From contig NZ_SOBN01000001.1 of the NCBI RefSeq assembly GCF_004365705.1, forward strand, positions 5,504,001-5,568,000: a stretch of DNA of 64,000 nucleotides. Reading direction: 5' to 3'. Below the pieces are notes generated by a model. The model ran no database searches, was not told the origin of the DNA, and saw only the letters and a list, made by a program, of their open reading frames with translations. The translations under genes and the position numbers were made by a program. The stretch is from Streptomyces sp. 846.5 (lineage in GTDB: Bacteria > Actinomycetota > Actinomycetes > Streptomycetales > Streptomycetaceae). Below are positions 53,466-62,389 of the stretch, in pieces. The first letter of the stretch is position 1, and each line of letters opens with the position of its first letter.

Positions 53466-54953
53466 TCAGGGTTCCGATCGGGAGATCGCGCCGCGCCGGA
53501 TGGTCTCGGTGTACCAGTGGGCACTGGCCTTGGGGATCCGGCGCTGGGTGGAGTAGTCGACGTACACCGCGCCGAAGCGCTTGCCGTAGCCGTACGCCCA
53601 CTCGAAGTTGTCCATCAGCGACCACAGGAAGTAGCCGCGGATGTCGGCGCCGTCCCTGATGGCGGCGTGGATCGCGGCCAGATGGCCGTGGATGTAGGCG
53701 ATCCGCTCCGGGTCGCGGACCTCGCCCTCGGGGTTGACGTAGTCGTCGAAGGCGGCGCCGTTCTCGGTGATCATCAGCGGGAGACCGGGGTGGTCCCGGG
53801 TCAGTCCGGTCAGCAGGTCGTAGAGGCCGGACGGGTCGATGCTCCAGTTCATCGCGGTGAGCCGGCCCGGGGGCTGGTGGAACATCACGTCCTCGGAGCC
53901 GGGCCAGGGCGAGTACGAGCTGATGCCGTGGCCGTCGTTGCGGGCGTGCCTGGACGAGTTTTGGTCCCCGCTGGCGGAGACCACCGTCGGGTTGTAGTAG
54001 TTCACCCCGAGCACGTCGATCGGCGCGGAGATCGCGGCGAGGTCGCCGGGGCGCACCAGTTCGTCCCAGTCCACCAGGTGGGCGGTGTCCTGGCGCAGGT
54101 CGGCCGGGTAGGCGCCGTCCAGGATCGGACCGAGGAAGACCCGGTTGCCCACAGCGTCGATCCGCCTGGCCGCGTCCAGGTCGCGGTCGCTGCCGGTGAG
54201 CGGGCGGACGGCGTGCAGATTGAGGGTGATCGACAGCTGCGGGTTCGAGGCCGCCGGGAGGGCGGAGCGCAGCGCGGCGACGGCCCGGCCGTGGGCCAGG
54301 TTGAGGTGGTGCGCGGCGCGCAGTGCGTCGGCCGGGTCGGTGCGCCCCGGGGCGTGCACCCCTGAGCCGTAGCCCAGGTAGGCGCTGCACCAGGGCTCGT
54401 TGAGCGTGGTCCAGTGCCGGACCCGGTCGCCGAGTGCCTCGCCGAGCAGGGCCGCGTACTCGCCGAAGCGCTCGGCGGTGTCCCGGGCCGGCCAGCCGCC
54501 CGCGTCCTCCAGATCCTGGGGCAGGTCCCAGTGGTAGAGGGTGGCGACCGGGGTGATCCCGGCGGCGAGCAGTTCGTCGGTGAGTCCGCGGTAGAAGTCG
54601 AGGCCGCGCTCGACCGCGGGGCCGCGTCCGGTGGGCTGGACCCGGGACCAGGACACCGAGAAGCGGTAGGAGTTGAGGCCCAGCCTGCTCATCAGGGCGA
54701 CGTCGTCGCGGTAGCGGTGGTAGTGGTCCGCGGCGATGTCGCCGGTGTCGCCGTTGCGGACCCGGCCGGGGGTGTGACTGTAGGTGTCCCAGATGGAAGG
54801 GGTCCGGCCGTCCTCGGCCGCCGCTCCCTCGATCTGATAGGCCGCGGTCGCGGCGCCCCACAGGAATCCGCTCGGGAAGTGGAGTAGTCCGTCGTCTGCG
54901 CTGACGGGCCCGGTACGGGCCGAGGCAGCGGGGAGGGGGTGGACTGCGGTCAT
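53466..54953 (-). CDS. bglC: GH1 beta-glucosidase
   Basis: A 495-residue family 1 glycosidase. The acid/base Glu is in [17 protein letters not shown] and the nucleophile Glu in [15 protein letters not shown]; the N-terminal signature is [20 protein letters not shown]. There is no signal peptide, so it hydrolyses imported cellobiose or other beta-glucosides in the cytoplasm. Two CebR-type boxes lie upstream, one immediately before the ATG. The symbol follows the streptomycete gene with the same regulation; the sequence supports the family firmly. Confidence 0.9.
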   Translation of the reverse strand: MTAVHPLPAASARTGPVSADDGLLHFPSGFLWGAATAAYQIEGAAAEDGRTPSIWDTYSHTPGRVRNGDTGDIAADHYHRYRDDVALMSRLGLNSYRFSVSWSRVQPTGRGPAVERGLDFYRGLTDELLAAGITPVATLYHWDLPQDLEDAGGWPARDTAERFGEYAALLGEALGDRVRHWTTLNEPWCSAYLGYGSGVHAPGRTDPADALRAAHHLNLAHGRAVAALRSALPAASNPQLSITLNLHAVRPLTGSDRDLDAARRIDAVGNRVFLGPILDGAYPADLRQDTAHLVDWDELVRPGDLAAISAPIDVLGVNYYNPTVVSASGDQNSSRHARNDGHGISSYSPWPGSEDVMFHQPPGRLTAMNWSIDPSGLYDLLTGLTRDHPGLPLMITENGAAFDDYVNPEGEVRDPERIAYIHGHLAAIHAAIRDGADIRGYFLWSLMDNFEWAYGYGKRFGAVYVDYSTQRRIPKASAHWYTETIRRGAISRSEP

Positions 54954-54954
54954 A

Positions 54955-54968
54955 CGGGAGCGCTCCCA
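54955..54968. promoter_or_regulatory. CebR box next to the beta-glucosidase start
   Basis: CGGGAGCGCTCCCA matches the CebR palindrome TGGGAGCGCTCCCA at 13 of 14 bases and begins one base before the start codon. Confidence 0.7.
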
Positions 54969-55119
54969 GGGGTAGGTGCGGTTCGCGAGGGGAGTACGAA
55001 GGGCTGTCGGAATCTGCCGGGCCCTCGTGGGCGTCGGAGCTCAACTGCGGTCCAGTTGCGGGCGAGGATGCAGGCGCGGGCGCCGATGCGGGAGGTACGG
55101 CCAGGATGGTGCAACAGCC

Positions 55120-55133
55120 TGGGAGCGCTCCCA
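55120..55133. promoter_or_regulatory. Perfect CebR box between beta-glucosidase and cebR-like genes
   Basis: TGGGAGCGCTCCCA, identical to the described cellobiose repressor site, lies about 165 bp from each divergent start. Confidence 0.8.
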
Positions 55134-55300
55134 TTGCTCTGTCGACATGGTCGTGCTTGGATGAGGGAGTGTCAAGCAGTTGGGACAAAGGCCGCTGCGC
55201 GACCGGGACGTCGGCCTCCGCTCCCGTCCTCGGGGACTGATTCCGTGCGAGCTCAGGGACTAGTGTGCGACGCGAACAGAGCGGAACGGGAGGACGCACC

Positions 55301-56344
55301 ATGACCCACGTCGGCGAGAGGCCCGCGCGCCGGGGACCGGCCAGGCCCACCCTGGAGGCCGTGGCCCAGCTGGCCGGTGTCGGCCGCGGCACCGTCTCCC
55401 GCGTGGTGAACGGCGCCCCCGGGGTCAGCGACCAGGCCCGCGCCGTCGTCGAGCGCGCCATCGCCGAGCTCGGCTACGTGCCCAACCGGGCCGCCCGGAC
55501 CCTGGTCACCAGCCGCACCGACGCGATCGCCCTGGTCATCCCGGAAACCGAGACCAGGCTCGCCTCCGAGCCCTTCTTCGCCGAGATCATCCGCGGCGTC
55601 GCCAGCGAACTCTCGGACACCGAGATGCAGTTGCTGCTCATCCTGGTCCGCACCGCGCAGGAGCGCGAACGGCTCGCCGCCTATCTCAGCGGCCACCGGG
55701 TGGACGGCGTGCTGATGGTCTCGGTGCACTCCGAGGACCCGCTGGTCGACCTGCTGGAACGCACCGGCCTGCCGGCCGTCCTCGGCGGCCGCCGCTCCGA
55801 ACTGGAGTCGCTGAGCTACGTCAACCCGGACAACTTCGGCGGCGCCTGGGCCGCGGTGCGGCACCTGGCCGGCCTCGGCCGCACCCGGATCGCCACCATC
55901 ACCGGGCCGCTGGACATGGAAGGGGCGCGCAGTCGTCTGGACGGCTACCGGCGGGCCCTGGAGGAGGCGGGCCTGCCGGAGGACGAGACGCTGCTCGGTC
56001 AGGGCGACTACAGCGAGGAGTCCGGCGCCCGCGCGATGCAGCAGCTGCTGGAACGCCGCCCGGAGCTGGACGCGGTGTTCGGGGCCTCGGACCTGATGGC
56101 CGCCGGAGCCATGCGGGTGCTGCGCCAGTCCGGTCGGCGCATCCCCGAGGACGTGGCCGTGGTCGGCTTCGACGACTCGGCGGTGGCCCGGCACACCGAT
56201 CCGGCGATGACCACCGTGCGCCAGCCCAGCGAGGAGATGGGCCGGGCCATGGCCCGGCTGCTGCTGGAGGAGATCGCGGCCCCGAGCAGGACGCACCGGC
56301 AGATCATCCTCACCACCGAGCTGATCCGCCGCGAGTCCGCCTGA
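55301..56344 (+). CDS. CebR-like LacI family repressor
   Basis: A 347-residue LacI regulator starting at ATG after GGGAGGA. The headpiece TLEAVAQLAGVGRGTVSRVVNG begins about residue 18, and the sugar-binding domain ends TTELIRRESA. It is divergent from the beta-glucosidase gene with two CebR-type operators in the gap, so it most likely represses that gene with cellobiose as inducer. The usual cebEFG transporter genes are absent from the window. Confidence 0.87.
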   Translation: MTHVGERPARRGPARPTLEAVAQLAGVGRGTVSRVVNGAPGVSDQARAVVERAIAELGYVPNRAARTLVTSRTDAIALVIPETETRLASEPFFAEIIRGVASELSDTEMQLLLILVRTAQERERLAAYLSGHRVDGVLMVSVHSEDPLVDLLERTGLPAVLGGRRSELESLSYVNPDNFGGAWAAVRHLAGLGRTRIATITGPLDMEGARSRLDGYRRALEEAGLPEDETLLGQGDYSEESGARAMQQLLERRPELDAVFGASDLMAAGAMRVLRQSGRRIPEDVAVVGFDDSAVARHTDPAMTTVRQPSEEMGRAMARLLLEEIAAPSRTHRQIILTTELIRRESA

Positions 56345-56517
56345 CCACGGGCGCGGCTTTTGTCCCGCAGGGCTCCTGGGTGTCCCGCACGGCTCCGGGG
56401 CACTGCTGCGGTCGGCCTGTTCCGACCGGGACAACCGGCGAGTAGCGTGGAATACGGTTCCTGTTGGAGCTCGGCTCTCGGTGAGCGCCTCCCTCTTGTC
56501 GACATGGGGTGACCGCG

Positions 56518-57486
56518 ATGATCGTGGTGGATGTACTGCTCGGTGTACTCGGGGCAGGGGCGCTGTGGCTGGCCACCGGCGTCCGGGTGGTTCAGCAGGT
56601 CGAACGAGGGGTCGTCTTCCGTTTCGGGCGGGTCCGCCGCGCGATCCGGCAGCCCGGGATCACCCTGCTGGTGCCGGTCGCCGACCGGCTGCGCAAGGTC
56701 AACGTCCAGATCATCACGATGCCGATCCCGGCCCAGGAGGGGATCACCCGGGACAACGTCACCGTGCGGGTCGACGCGGTCGTGTACTTCAAGGTCGAGG
56801 ACCCGATCCTGGCCACGGTCAACGTGCAGAACTACACCTTCGCCATGTCCCAGGTGGCGCAGACCTCGCTGCGCTCGATCATCGGCAAGAGCGAGCTGGA
56901 CGACCTGCTCACCAACCGGGAGCCGCTGAACCAGGGCCTGGAGCTGATGATCGACAGCCCGGCCGCGGGCTGGGGCATCCACATCGACCGGGTGGAGATC
57001 AAGGACGTCGCGCTCCCCGAGTCGATGAAGCGCTCGATGTCCCGGCAGGCCGAGGCGGAACGTGAGCGCAGGGCGCGCATCATCACCGCCGACGGCGAGT
57101 TCCAGGCGTCCCGCAAGCTGTCCGACGCGGCCGCGATCATGAGCAGCACCCCGGCCGCCCTGCAACTGCGTCTGCTGCAGACCGTGGTGGAGGTCGCCGC
57201 GGAGAAGAACTCCACCCTGGTGCTGCCCTTCCCCGTGGAGCTGCTCCGCTTTTTGGACGGCGCGACCCCCGACTCCTCCAAGTCCCCGCCGCTGGTCTCC
57301 GAGGCCGCGCGGGCAGCTGCCGCCGCAGCGGCGGCCCTGGTGGAGAAGGATCTGACGGACCAACTGAACGGCAGTGTGCCACCGGTGCCGGAGATCCCGG
57401 AGGCCGACGTGGCGGACCTGGAGCTGGAGAGCGGTCACCCGTTCGCGAGCGGCGAGCCGCAGGAGCCGCAGTCCAAGGAGAACTGA
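56518..57486 (+). CDS. SPFH/slipin family membrane protein
   Basis: About 322 residues with an N-terminal membrane anchor (MIVVDVLLGVLGAGALWLA), the SPFH/band-7 domain (about 25-200, VEIKDVALPESMKRSMSRQA), a helical region and an acidic Pro-rich tail. The ATG at 56518 has GGGG eight bases upstream; GTG 56509 in the same frame lacks a site. Slipins organise membrane domains; no NfeD partner gene is next to it. Confidence 0.87.
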   Translation: MIVVDVLLGVLGAGALWLATGVRVVQQVERGVVFRFGRVRRAIRQPGITLLVPVADRLRKVNVQIITMPIPAQEGITRDNVTVRVDAVVYFKVEDPILATVNVQNYTFAMSQVAQTSLRSIIGKSELDDLLTNREPLNQGLELMIDSPAAGWGIHIDRVEIKDVALPESMKRSMSRQAEAERERRARIITADGEFQASRKLSDAAAIMSSTPAALQLRLLQTVVEVAAEKNSTLVLPFPVELLRFLDGATPDSSKSPPLVSEAARAAAAAAAALVEKDLTDQLNGSVPPVPEIPEADVADLELESGHPFASGEPQEPQSKEN

Positions 57487-57509
57487 CGACCCGTAGGAGT
57501 GACAAAGCC

Positions 57510-57543
57510 GCAGCCCCTGACCTCTTCCGAGGCCAGGGGCTGC
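57510..57543. terminator. Hairpin between SPFH and tRNA-His genes
   Basis: GCAGCCCCTG...CCTC pairs with GAGG...CAGGGGCTGC around TTCC with one mismatch. It serves the convergent SPFH gene and tRNA-His. Confidence 0.75.
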
Positions 57544-57549
57544 GGCCCA

Positions 57550-57625
57550 TGGGGTGAGTGACGGGACTTGAACCCGCGACACCCGGGATCACAACCCGGT
57601 GCTCTGCCAGCTGAGCTACACCCAC
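57550..57625 (-). tRNA. tRNA-His(GTG)
   Basis: A minus-strand cloverleaf with the anticodon loop TTGTGAT giving GTG, T arm GGTTCAAGTCC, and acceptor GTGGGTG/CACTCAC. The extra 5' G (position 57626) opposite the discriminator C, the hallmark of tRNA-His, is present, and CCA is encoded (57552-57550). Confidence 0.96.
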
Positions 57626-57770
57626 CATCCGTCAGCCGCTTGTCGCGCTGACGGAGATAACTCTACAGGATCGGACCGAGTGCTCACGACCGCCTTTCGG
57701 CGTGGCCGCGACCCGGTTGCGGTCGGCGTCTCGGCAGGTCAGACCGGGGTACGCGGAGGCGGCGGCGAGG

Positions 57771-58373
57771 CTAGGCCGGGGGCAGCTCGTAGCGGGCGGC
57801 GATGGCGCGGGCCGCGTCGGTGTCGGGGCCCGGCGCCGGGACGAAGACGGCCTCGCGGTAGAACTTCAGCTCCGCGATGCTCTCCCTGATGTCCGCCAGG
57901 GCGCGGTGGTTCCCCTGCTTCTTGGGGCTGTTGTAGTAGGTCCGCGGGTACCAGCGCCGGGCCAGCTCCTTGATCGAGGAGACGTCGACGATCCGGTAGT
58001 GCAGGTGGCTCTCCAGCGCGGACATGTCCCGGGCGAGGAAGCCGCGGTCCGTCGACACCGAGTTCCCGCACAGCGGAGCCTTGCCGGCCTCCGGCACATG
58101 CTCGCGCACATAGGCGAGCACCTGGGCCTCGGCCTCGGCGAGGGTGACGCCCTGCTCCAGCTCGTCCAGCAGGCCGGAGGAGGTGTGCATGGCGCGCACG
58201 ACGTCGGGCATGTTGGCGACCGCCTTGGCCGGGGGACGGACGACGATGTCGACCCCTTCGCCCAGAATGTTGAGCTCGGAGTCGGTGACCAGGGCGGCGA
58301 CCTCGACCAGTGCGTCGGTTTCGAGGCTGAGCCCTGTCATCTCGCAGTCGATCCAGACCATGCGATCGTTCAC
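57771..58373 (-). CDS. orn: Oligoribonuclease
   Basis: A 200-residue DEDDh 3'-5' exonuclease that degrades 2-5-nt RNAs and pGpG. Motif I is VWIDCEMTGLSLETDAL, and the C-terminal QGNHRALADIRESIAELKFY contains the last His and Asp. It lies downstream of adpA on the same strand, the conserved streptomycete order. It would hydrolyse the pGpG made by EAL-type phosphodiesterases such as the one at 19749. Confidence 0.95.
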   Translation of the reverse strand: MNDRMVWIDCEMTGLSLETDALVEVAALVTDSELNILGEGVDIVVRPPAKAVANMPDVVRAMHTSSGLLDELEQGVTLAEAEAQVLAYVREHVPEAGKAPLCGNSVSTDRGFLARDMSALESHLHYRIVDVSSIKELARRWYPRTYYNSPKKQGNHRALADIRESIAELKFYREAVFVPAPGPDTDAARAIAARYELPPA

Positions 58374-58463
58374 GTGCCTTCACCGTCCTGGTGGGAGTGC
58401 GCCTGTGCCAGGACCGGGCGGTCCCGCAGGATCGATCATCTGCCGGATCGCGCCCAAAGCAAA

Positions 58464-58510
58464 CCCGGCACGGGGCCCTCCGAGCGGTCAGGGGCCCCGA
58501 ACGTGCCGGG
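58464..58510. terminator. Two-part stem between adpA and orn
   Basis: An outer stem CCCGGCACG/CGTGCCGGG encloses an inner stem CGGGGCCC/GGGCCCCG. It could attenuate read-through into orn. Confidence 0.6.
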
Positions 58511-58543
58511 AACCGGGCTGTGAAGCGTATCGCGGGCAGGCAG

Positions 58544-58567
58544 CCGGGGGCCGCGGTCGGCCCCCGG
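58544..58567 (-). terminator. Hairpin downstream of adpA
   Basis: CCGGGGGCC and GGCCCCCGG with a 6-base loop, 49 bp after the adpA stop. Confidence 0.65.
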
Positions 58568-58615
58568 CGGCACCGGCCGGTCCCGGTCGGTACTCTCGCC
58601 GACCCGGGGCTGCCG

Positions 58616-60328
58616 TCAGTCCGAGGCGCGCTGCTGCACCGCGACCCTGGCTGCGTTGGGCCCGCCGCTCCCGCGCCCGCCGTTCGCACCTCCGCCGTCC
58701 GGACGCCCGCGTGCGGGCAGGACGCCGGGGGGAGCGGCCGTGGGCCCGGCGCCGGGCCCGGCCGAGGGGCCGCCGTGCGAGCCGTCACGGGGCTCCGGGA
58801 CGGCGGACTCGCGGCGGCCCCGCGCACCCGCCTCGGTTCGGCCGTCCTCCGCTGCTGCGTGGTCGGTCGCGTCCGGACGTCCGCCCCGGGGTCGGGCGCT
58901 CACCCGGCCGGTGCGGGAGGCACGGGACTGGCCGGGGACCCGGGCCTGATCGGCGCGGGCGTCCGGGACCGCCGGGTTCCCGCCCTGTCCCGGCGGTGTC
59001 GCCAGCGGGTTCCCGCCCTCCTCCGTGGTGAAGGGCGGCAGCCCGGACAGTCCGCCCAGCCCCGCCGCGATCACCGAGGGCGCCGAGGCTCCGTCGGCCG
59101 CACCGGGCTGCGGGCGACGTGCCCTGAACGCGGTCCGGTAGACGGCCGGGGACATGCCCAGCTGCCGGCGGAAGTGGCCGCGCAGCGCCACCGGGGAGCG
59201 GAATCCGCAGCGCCTGGCCACCTCGTCCACGGAGGCCTCGGTGGTCTCCAGCAGCCGCTGCGCCTGCAGCACCCGCTGGGAGATCAGCCACTGGAGTGGA
59301 GCGCTCCCGGTGAGCGAGCGGAACCGCCGGTCGAAGGTGCGCCGGCTCATGTAGGCGCGGGCGGCCAGGGCCTCGACGTCGAACTGCTTGGAGAGGTTGT
59401 CCAGGGCCCAGGTCACCACCTCGGCGAGCGGGTCGTTGCCGATTTCCTCAGGTAAAGACCGGTCGATGTACTGGGCCTGCCCTCCGGAACGGCGTGCCGG
59501 GACGACCAGCCGACGGGCCAGGGCGGCCGCGGCCTCGGCGCCGTGGTCGGTCCGCACCACATGCAGGCAGAGGTCGATCCCGGCGGCGGTGCCGGCGCTG
59601 GTGAGCACGTCGCCGTCGTCGATGAACAGCTCCCTCGGGTCGACCTGGACCTGCGGATAGCGCTTGGCGAGGGTGGGCGCGTACATCCAGTGGGTGGTGG
59701 CGGGCCGTCCGTCCAGCAGTCCTGCCGCGGCGAGGACGAAGGCGCCGGTGCAGAGGCCGATGATGCGGGCGCCCTCCTGGTGGGCCTTGCGCAGAGCGGC
59801 GAGCGCCTCGGGGGGCGGGAGTTGGGCGGCCGAGCGCCAGGCGGGGACGACCACGGTGCCGGCCCTGGCGAGGGACTCCAGGCCGTGCGGCGCGGTCATG
59901 GTCAGCCCGCCGGTGGTGGCCAGCGGGCCGTCCTCGCCGGCGCAGACCAGCAGCCGGTAGCGGGGGACGCCGGCGTCCTGGCGATCGACGCCGAAGACCG
60001 AGAGCGGGATGGAGCTCTCGAAGATCGGGGCGCCGCTGAAGAGCAGCACCGCGACGATCTCGGGGCGACGCCGACCGGAGAGCTTGCGGGCCGCTCCGGC
60101 CGGGGCCGGGGGCTCGCTGCCGGTGCCGCCCGGCGGGGTTGTTTCGGCGCCCGCGCCCGCGGCACTGCCGCGGCCGGGGGTGGAGACCGAGCCGTCCGCT
60201 GACGCGGCGTTCCTGCTGACCCTGCTCAAGGCGCTCCGGCCCCCCTCGGTCGTGTGTCTGCCCGACGTGGCGGATGTGGCCTGCGGAGTCCCCGGTCGAC
60301 CTCCGGGGCTGCCGTCCGCACGGTCCAC
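58616..60328 (-). CDS. adpA: AdpA, AraC-family master regulator of development
   Basis: It has the dimerising DJ-1/PfpI-like domain (about 90-265, RKLSGRRRPEIVAVLLFSGA and IGLCTGAFVLAAAGLLDGRP) and the AraC DNA-binding domain (about 310-400, MSRRTFDRRFRSLTGSAPLQ and CGFRSPVALRGHFRRQLGMS). Leu292 in RSLPEEIG is encoded by TTA (59455-59453), the conserved bldA-dependent codon of adpA. The assigned start (GTG 60328) gives an unusually long N-terminus; no ATG lies in frame before the usual start, so GTG 60328 or a TTG is used. The C-terminal 170 residues are Gly/Pro/Arg-rich and disordered. orn lies downstream. Confidence 0.93.
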   Translation of the reverse strand: MDRADGSPGGRPGTPQATSATSGRHTTEGGRSALSRVSRNAASADGSVSTPGRGSAAGAGAETTPPGGTGSEPPAPAGAARKLSGRRRPEIVAVLLFSGAPIFESSIPLSVFGVDRQDAGVPRYRLLVCAGEDGPLATTGGLTMTAPHGLESLARAGTVVVPAWRSAAQLPPPEALAALRKAHQEGARIIGLCTGAFVLAAAGLLDGRPATTHWMYAPTLAKRYPQVQVDPRELFIDDGDVLTSAGTAAGIDLCLHVVRTDHGAEAAAALARRLVVPARRSGGQAQYIDRSLPEEIGNDPLAEVVTWALDNLSKQFDVEALAARAYMSRRTFDRRFRSLTGSAPLQWLISQRVLQAQRLLETTEASVDEVARRCGFRSPVALRGHFRRQLGMSPAVYRTAFRARRPQPGAADGASAPSVIAAGLGGLSGLPPFTTEEGGNPLATPPGQGGNPAVPDARADQARVPGQSRASRTGRVSARPRGGRPDATDHAAAEDGRTEAGARGRRESAVPEPRDGSHGGPSAGPGAGPTAAPPGVLPARGRPDGGGANGGRGSGGPNAARVAVQQRASD

Positions 60329-60821
60329 GTCTGCGACGTCATGGTTGTCCGGTCCTGTGCTGCACTGCGCGGCCCCCCGCTCTTGCCAAGATCGAATCTA
60401 CTGGGTCCAGGGTTGCTGGTGCGACAAGTTCACCATCCGACGCTATGTCGATAAGGCAATTTGGCGTGAAGCATTCGATCACCGAGGGTGGCATCCGCCG
60501 GGCCCCCGGGGAAGAGGGCGTGTCAGGCACTGGCCAGTTGTCGCACGGCCGCCTGCCCGCCCTGGGAGATTCCGCTGCTCAGTCGGTACGTCTGGGCTGC
60601 GACGAAGCGCAATCAGGATGGGGCGTCCTGAAGTTGACCGAAAAACAGCCATCGGGAGCACGAGAGGGTGCACGGAGGTGCGCGGGGCGCGCATGGGGCG
60701 CATGGATCGGGGCCAACGGCGCCCAGTGCGCGGCGAAACCGCCGAACCGGCCGAACCGGAAGGCCAACGGCCCGGCGGCGGAGGTGATCCGGAGCGGAGC
60801 AGCGGCGGATAGCATCGGCCG
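60329..60821. other. 493-bp region upstream of adpA
   Basis: No gene is supported. Long 5' regions are usual for adpA. TGGCGTGAAG at 60462-60471 matches the AdpA consensus TGGCSNGWWY except at the last base, a possible autoregulation site. Confidence 0.4.
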
Positions 60822-61688
60822 ATGGAGCCCCGGAGTCGCCTCGAACTGGCCAATGACAATGCGGCCGGGCAGTGGCTGGCACTCGCCGGCGTCGAGGGCT
60901 GGGAGACCCGTAGTGCCCCCGGCTGGACTGCGGTCCGCTGCGAGGGCGGGACCGGCAACGCCCACCAGGTCCAGATCACCAGGGCCCCCGCCGACGCGGC
61001 CGCGCTGACCGAGGAACTTGTCACGCTGTTCCGTGGCTGGAACACCCGCCGGCTCTCCCTGGTCGACCCCTACGGAGCGGTCGACCTCTCCCGATACGGA
61101 TGCGAGCGGGCCCTGCCGACGCCGGTGATGGTCCGCGACCCGGGGCCGGTGCCGCCCCGAGTGGGACGGCGCCCGCCGGGGCTGGCGGCGGGCCCGGCAA
61201 CCGCTGCGGCAACCGCTGCGGCAACCGCTGCGGCAACCGCTGCGGCAACCGCTGCGGCGACCGAGGTGGTCGAGGCCCGGCGGGAGAGCGAACTCGCGGA
61301 CGTGGAACGGGTGGTGGTCAAAGGCTTCCCGGTCGCCGCGCGGATGCCCTGGCGGCGCGGGGAGACCTTCCCCGCGGGCTGGAACGCCCTCGGCGGCCGC
61401 CGCTCCTGGCTGGTCCGGCTCCGGGGGGAGCCGGCCGGCGCCTGCGTGTCCTGGGACGACGGCAGCTCGGTGGGGGTGTACTGGGTGGCCGTGCTGCCCG
61501 AGCACCGATCCCGGGGGATCGCCAGGGAGTTGATGGCGACGGTACTGCTGGCCCACGCCGACCGCCCCGCGGTGCTGAGCGCGACGCTGCTGGGCGAGCC
61601 GCTCTACCGCCGACTGGGCTTCGTCGAGCAGGGGGTGGCCACGTGGTGGCGGTACCCGGGGACGGGACCGGGCACACCCCGGGAGTAG
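60822..61688 (+). CDS. GNAT family acetyltransferase with a tetrapeptide-repeat linker
   Basis: A 288-residue protein. The C-terminal GNAT domain (about 150-280) has the CoA loop in VLPEHRSRGIARELMATVLL and the family end EPLYRRLGFVEQG. The N-terminal part (1-110) is a second, diverged domain. Between them an Ala/Thr linker (ATAA repeated) is encoded by a 12-bp tandem repeat. The 3' end overlaps the convergent HAD gene by 85 bp. The substrate is unknown. Confidence 0.8.
   Translation: MEPRSRLELANDNAAGQWLALAGVEGWETRSAPGWTAVRCEGGTGNAHQVQITRAPADAAALTEELVTLFRGWNTRRLSLVDPYGAVDLSRYGCERALPTPVMVRDPGPVPPRVGRRPPGLAAGPATAAATAAATAAATAAATAAATEVVEARRESELADVERVVVKGFPVAARMPWRRGETFPAGWNALGGRRSWLVRLRGEPAGACVSWDDGSSVGVYWVAVLPEHRSRGIARELMATVLLAHADRPAVLSATLLGEPLYRRLGFVEQGVATWWRYPGTGPGTPRE
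61196..61255 (+). repeat. 12-bp tandem repeat, five perfect units
   Basis: GGCAACCGCTGC is repeated five times head to tail without change and then decays (GGCGACC). Because 12 is a multiple of three, copy-number changes add or remove four residues and keep the frame. Confidence 0.9.
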
Positions 61689-62389
61689 CCGCGGGGATAG
61701 CGCCCCCGGTCGGGCCGGTGCAGGTCCTCCTCGGCCAGGACGAGGGCGACGGCCTCGGGCAGGTTGCGGGCGGTGAGGGTGGGACGGTAGCCGGTCTCGC
61801 CCCAGGGCCGCCCGTGGTCGATCCAGACGCTGCGCATGCCGGACACCGCGGCCCCGGCGATGTCGGCCGGGGCGTGGTCCCCGACCATCCAGGCGGAGGC
61901 CGTCCAGTCGGCCGCGGTGTCCACCCCGCAGCGCTCGGCGGCCAGATGGAAGATGCGGGGGTCGGGCTTGGCACAGCCCACCTGCTCCGAGATGGTGCAG
62001 CCGTCCACCAGTTCGGCCAGCCCGGTTCGTTCGATCTTGGCGAGCTGCGGTTCGGTCGCCCCGTTGGAGACAATGCCGAGCACCCATCCCGCGGTCCGGG
62101 CCAGCCGCAGCGCCTCCAGATGGTCGGCCGGGCAGGCGATCAGCTCGGTGACGGTGATCCGGTAGTCCTCCAACAGGTCGTCGATCGATTCGGTGAGACC
62201 GTAGCGGTCCGCCGCCGCCCGCATCAGGATGGGACGGTCCAGGTAGCCGCCGCAGTCCAGGGTGGTGAACCAGCGGAGATCACCCGGCGGTAATGCCCGC
62301 TCCATCAGGAAGCGTGCGGCCCAGCCCTGGAATGCCTGATTTCGGTTGACCAGGGTGTTGTCGAGGTCGAAGAGCAGCAGCGGCGACAT
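61604..62389 (-). CDS. HAD-family hydrolase
   Basis: A 261-residue haloacid-dehalogenase-type phosphatase. Motif I is LLFDLDNTLVN (D8, D10), motif II VSNGA, motif III the Lys in GCAKPDPRIFHLA, and motif IV MVGDHAPADIAGA. An alpha-helical cap lies between motifs I and II. The start is the ATG at 62389. The last 28 codons overlap the convergent GNAT gene. The substrate is unknown. Confidence 0.88.
   Translation of the reverse strand: MSPLLLFDLDNTLVNRNQAFQGWAARFLMERALPPGDLRWFTTLDCGGYLDRPILMRAAADRYGLTESIDDLLEDYRITVTELIACPADHLEALRLARTAGWVLGIVSNGATEPQLAKIERTGLAELVDGCTISEQVGCAKPDPRIFHLAAERCGVDTAADWTASAWMVGDHAPADIAGAAVSGMRSVWIDHGRPWGETGYRPTLTARNLPEAVALVLAEEDLHRPDRGRYPRGYSRGVPGPVPGYRHHVATPCSTKPSRR

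Noticed and set aside
61196..61255. Tandem repeat as a CRISPR or RNA element
   Set aside because: The units are 12 bp, directly adjacent, without spacers and in frame within a coding gene.
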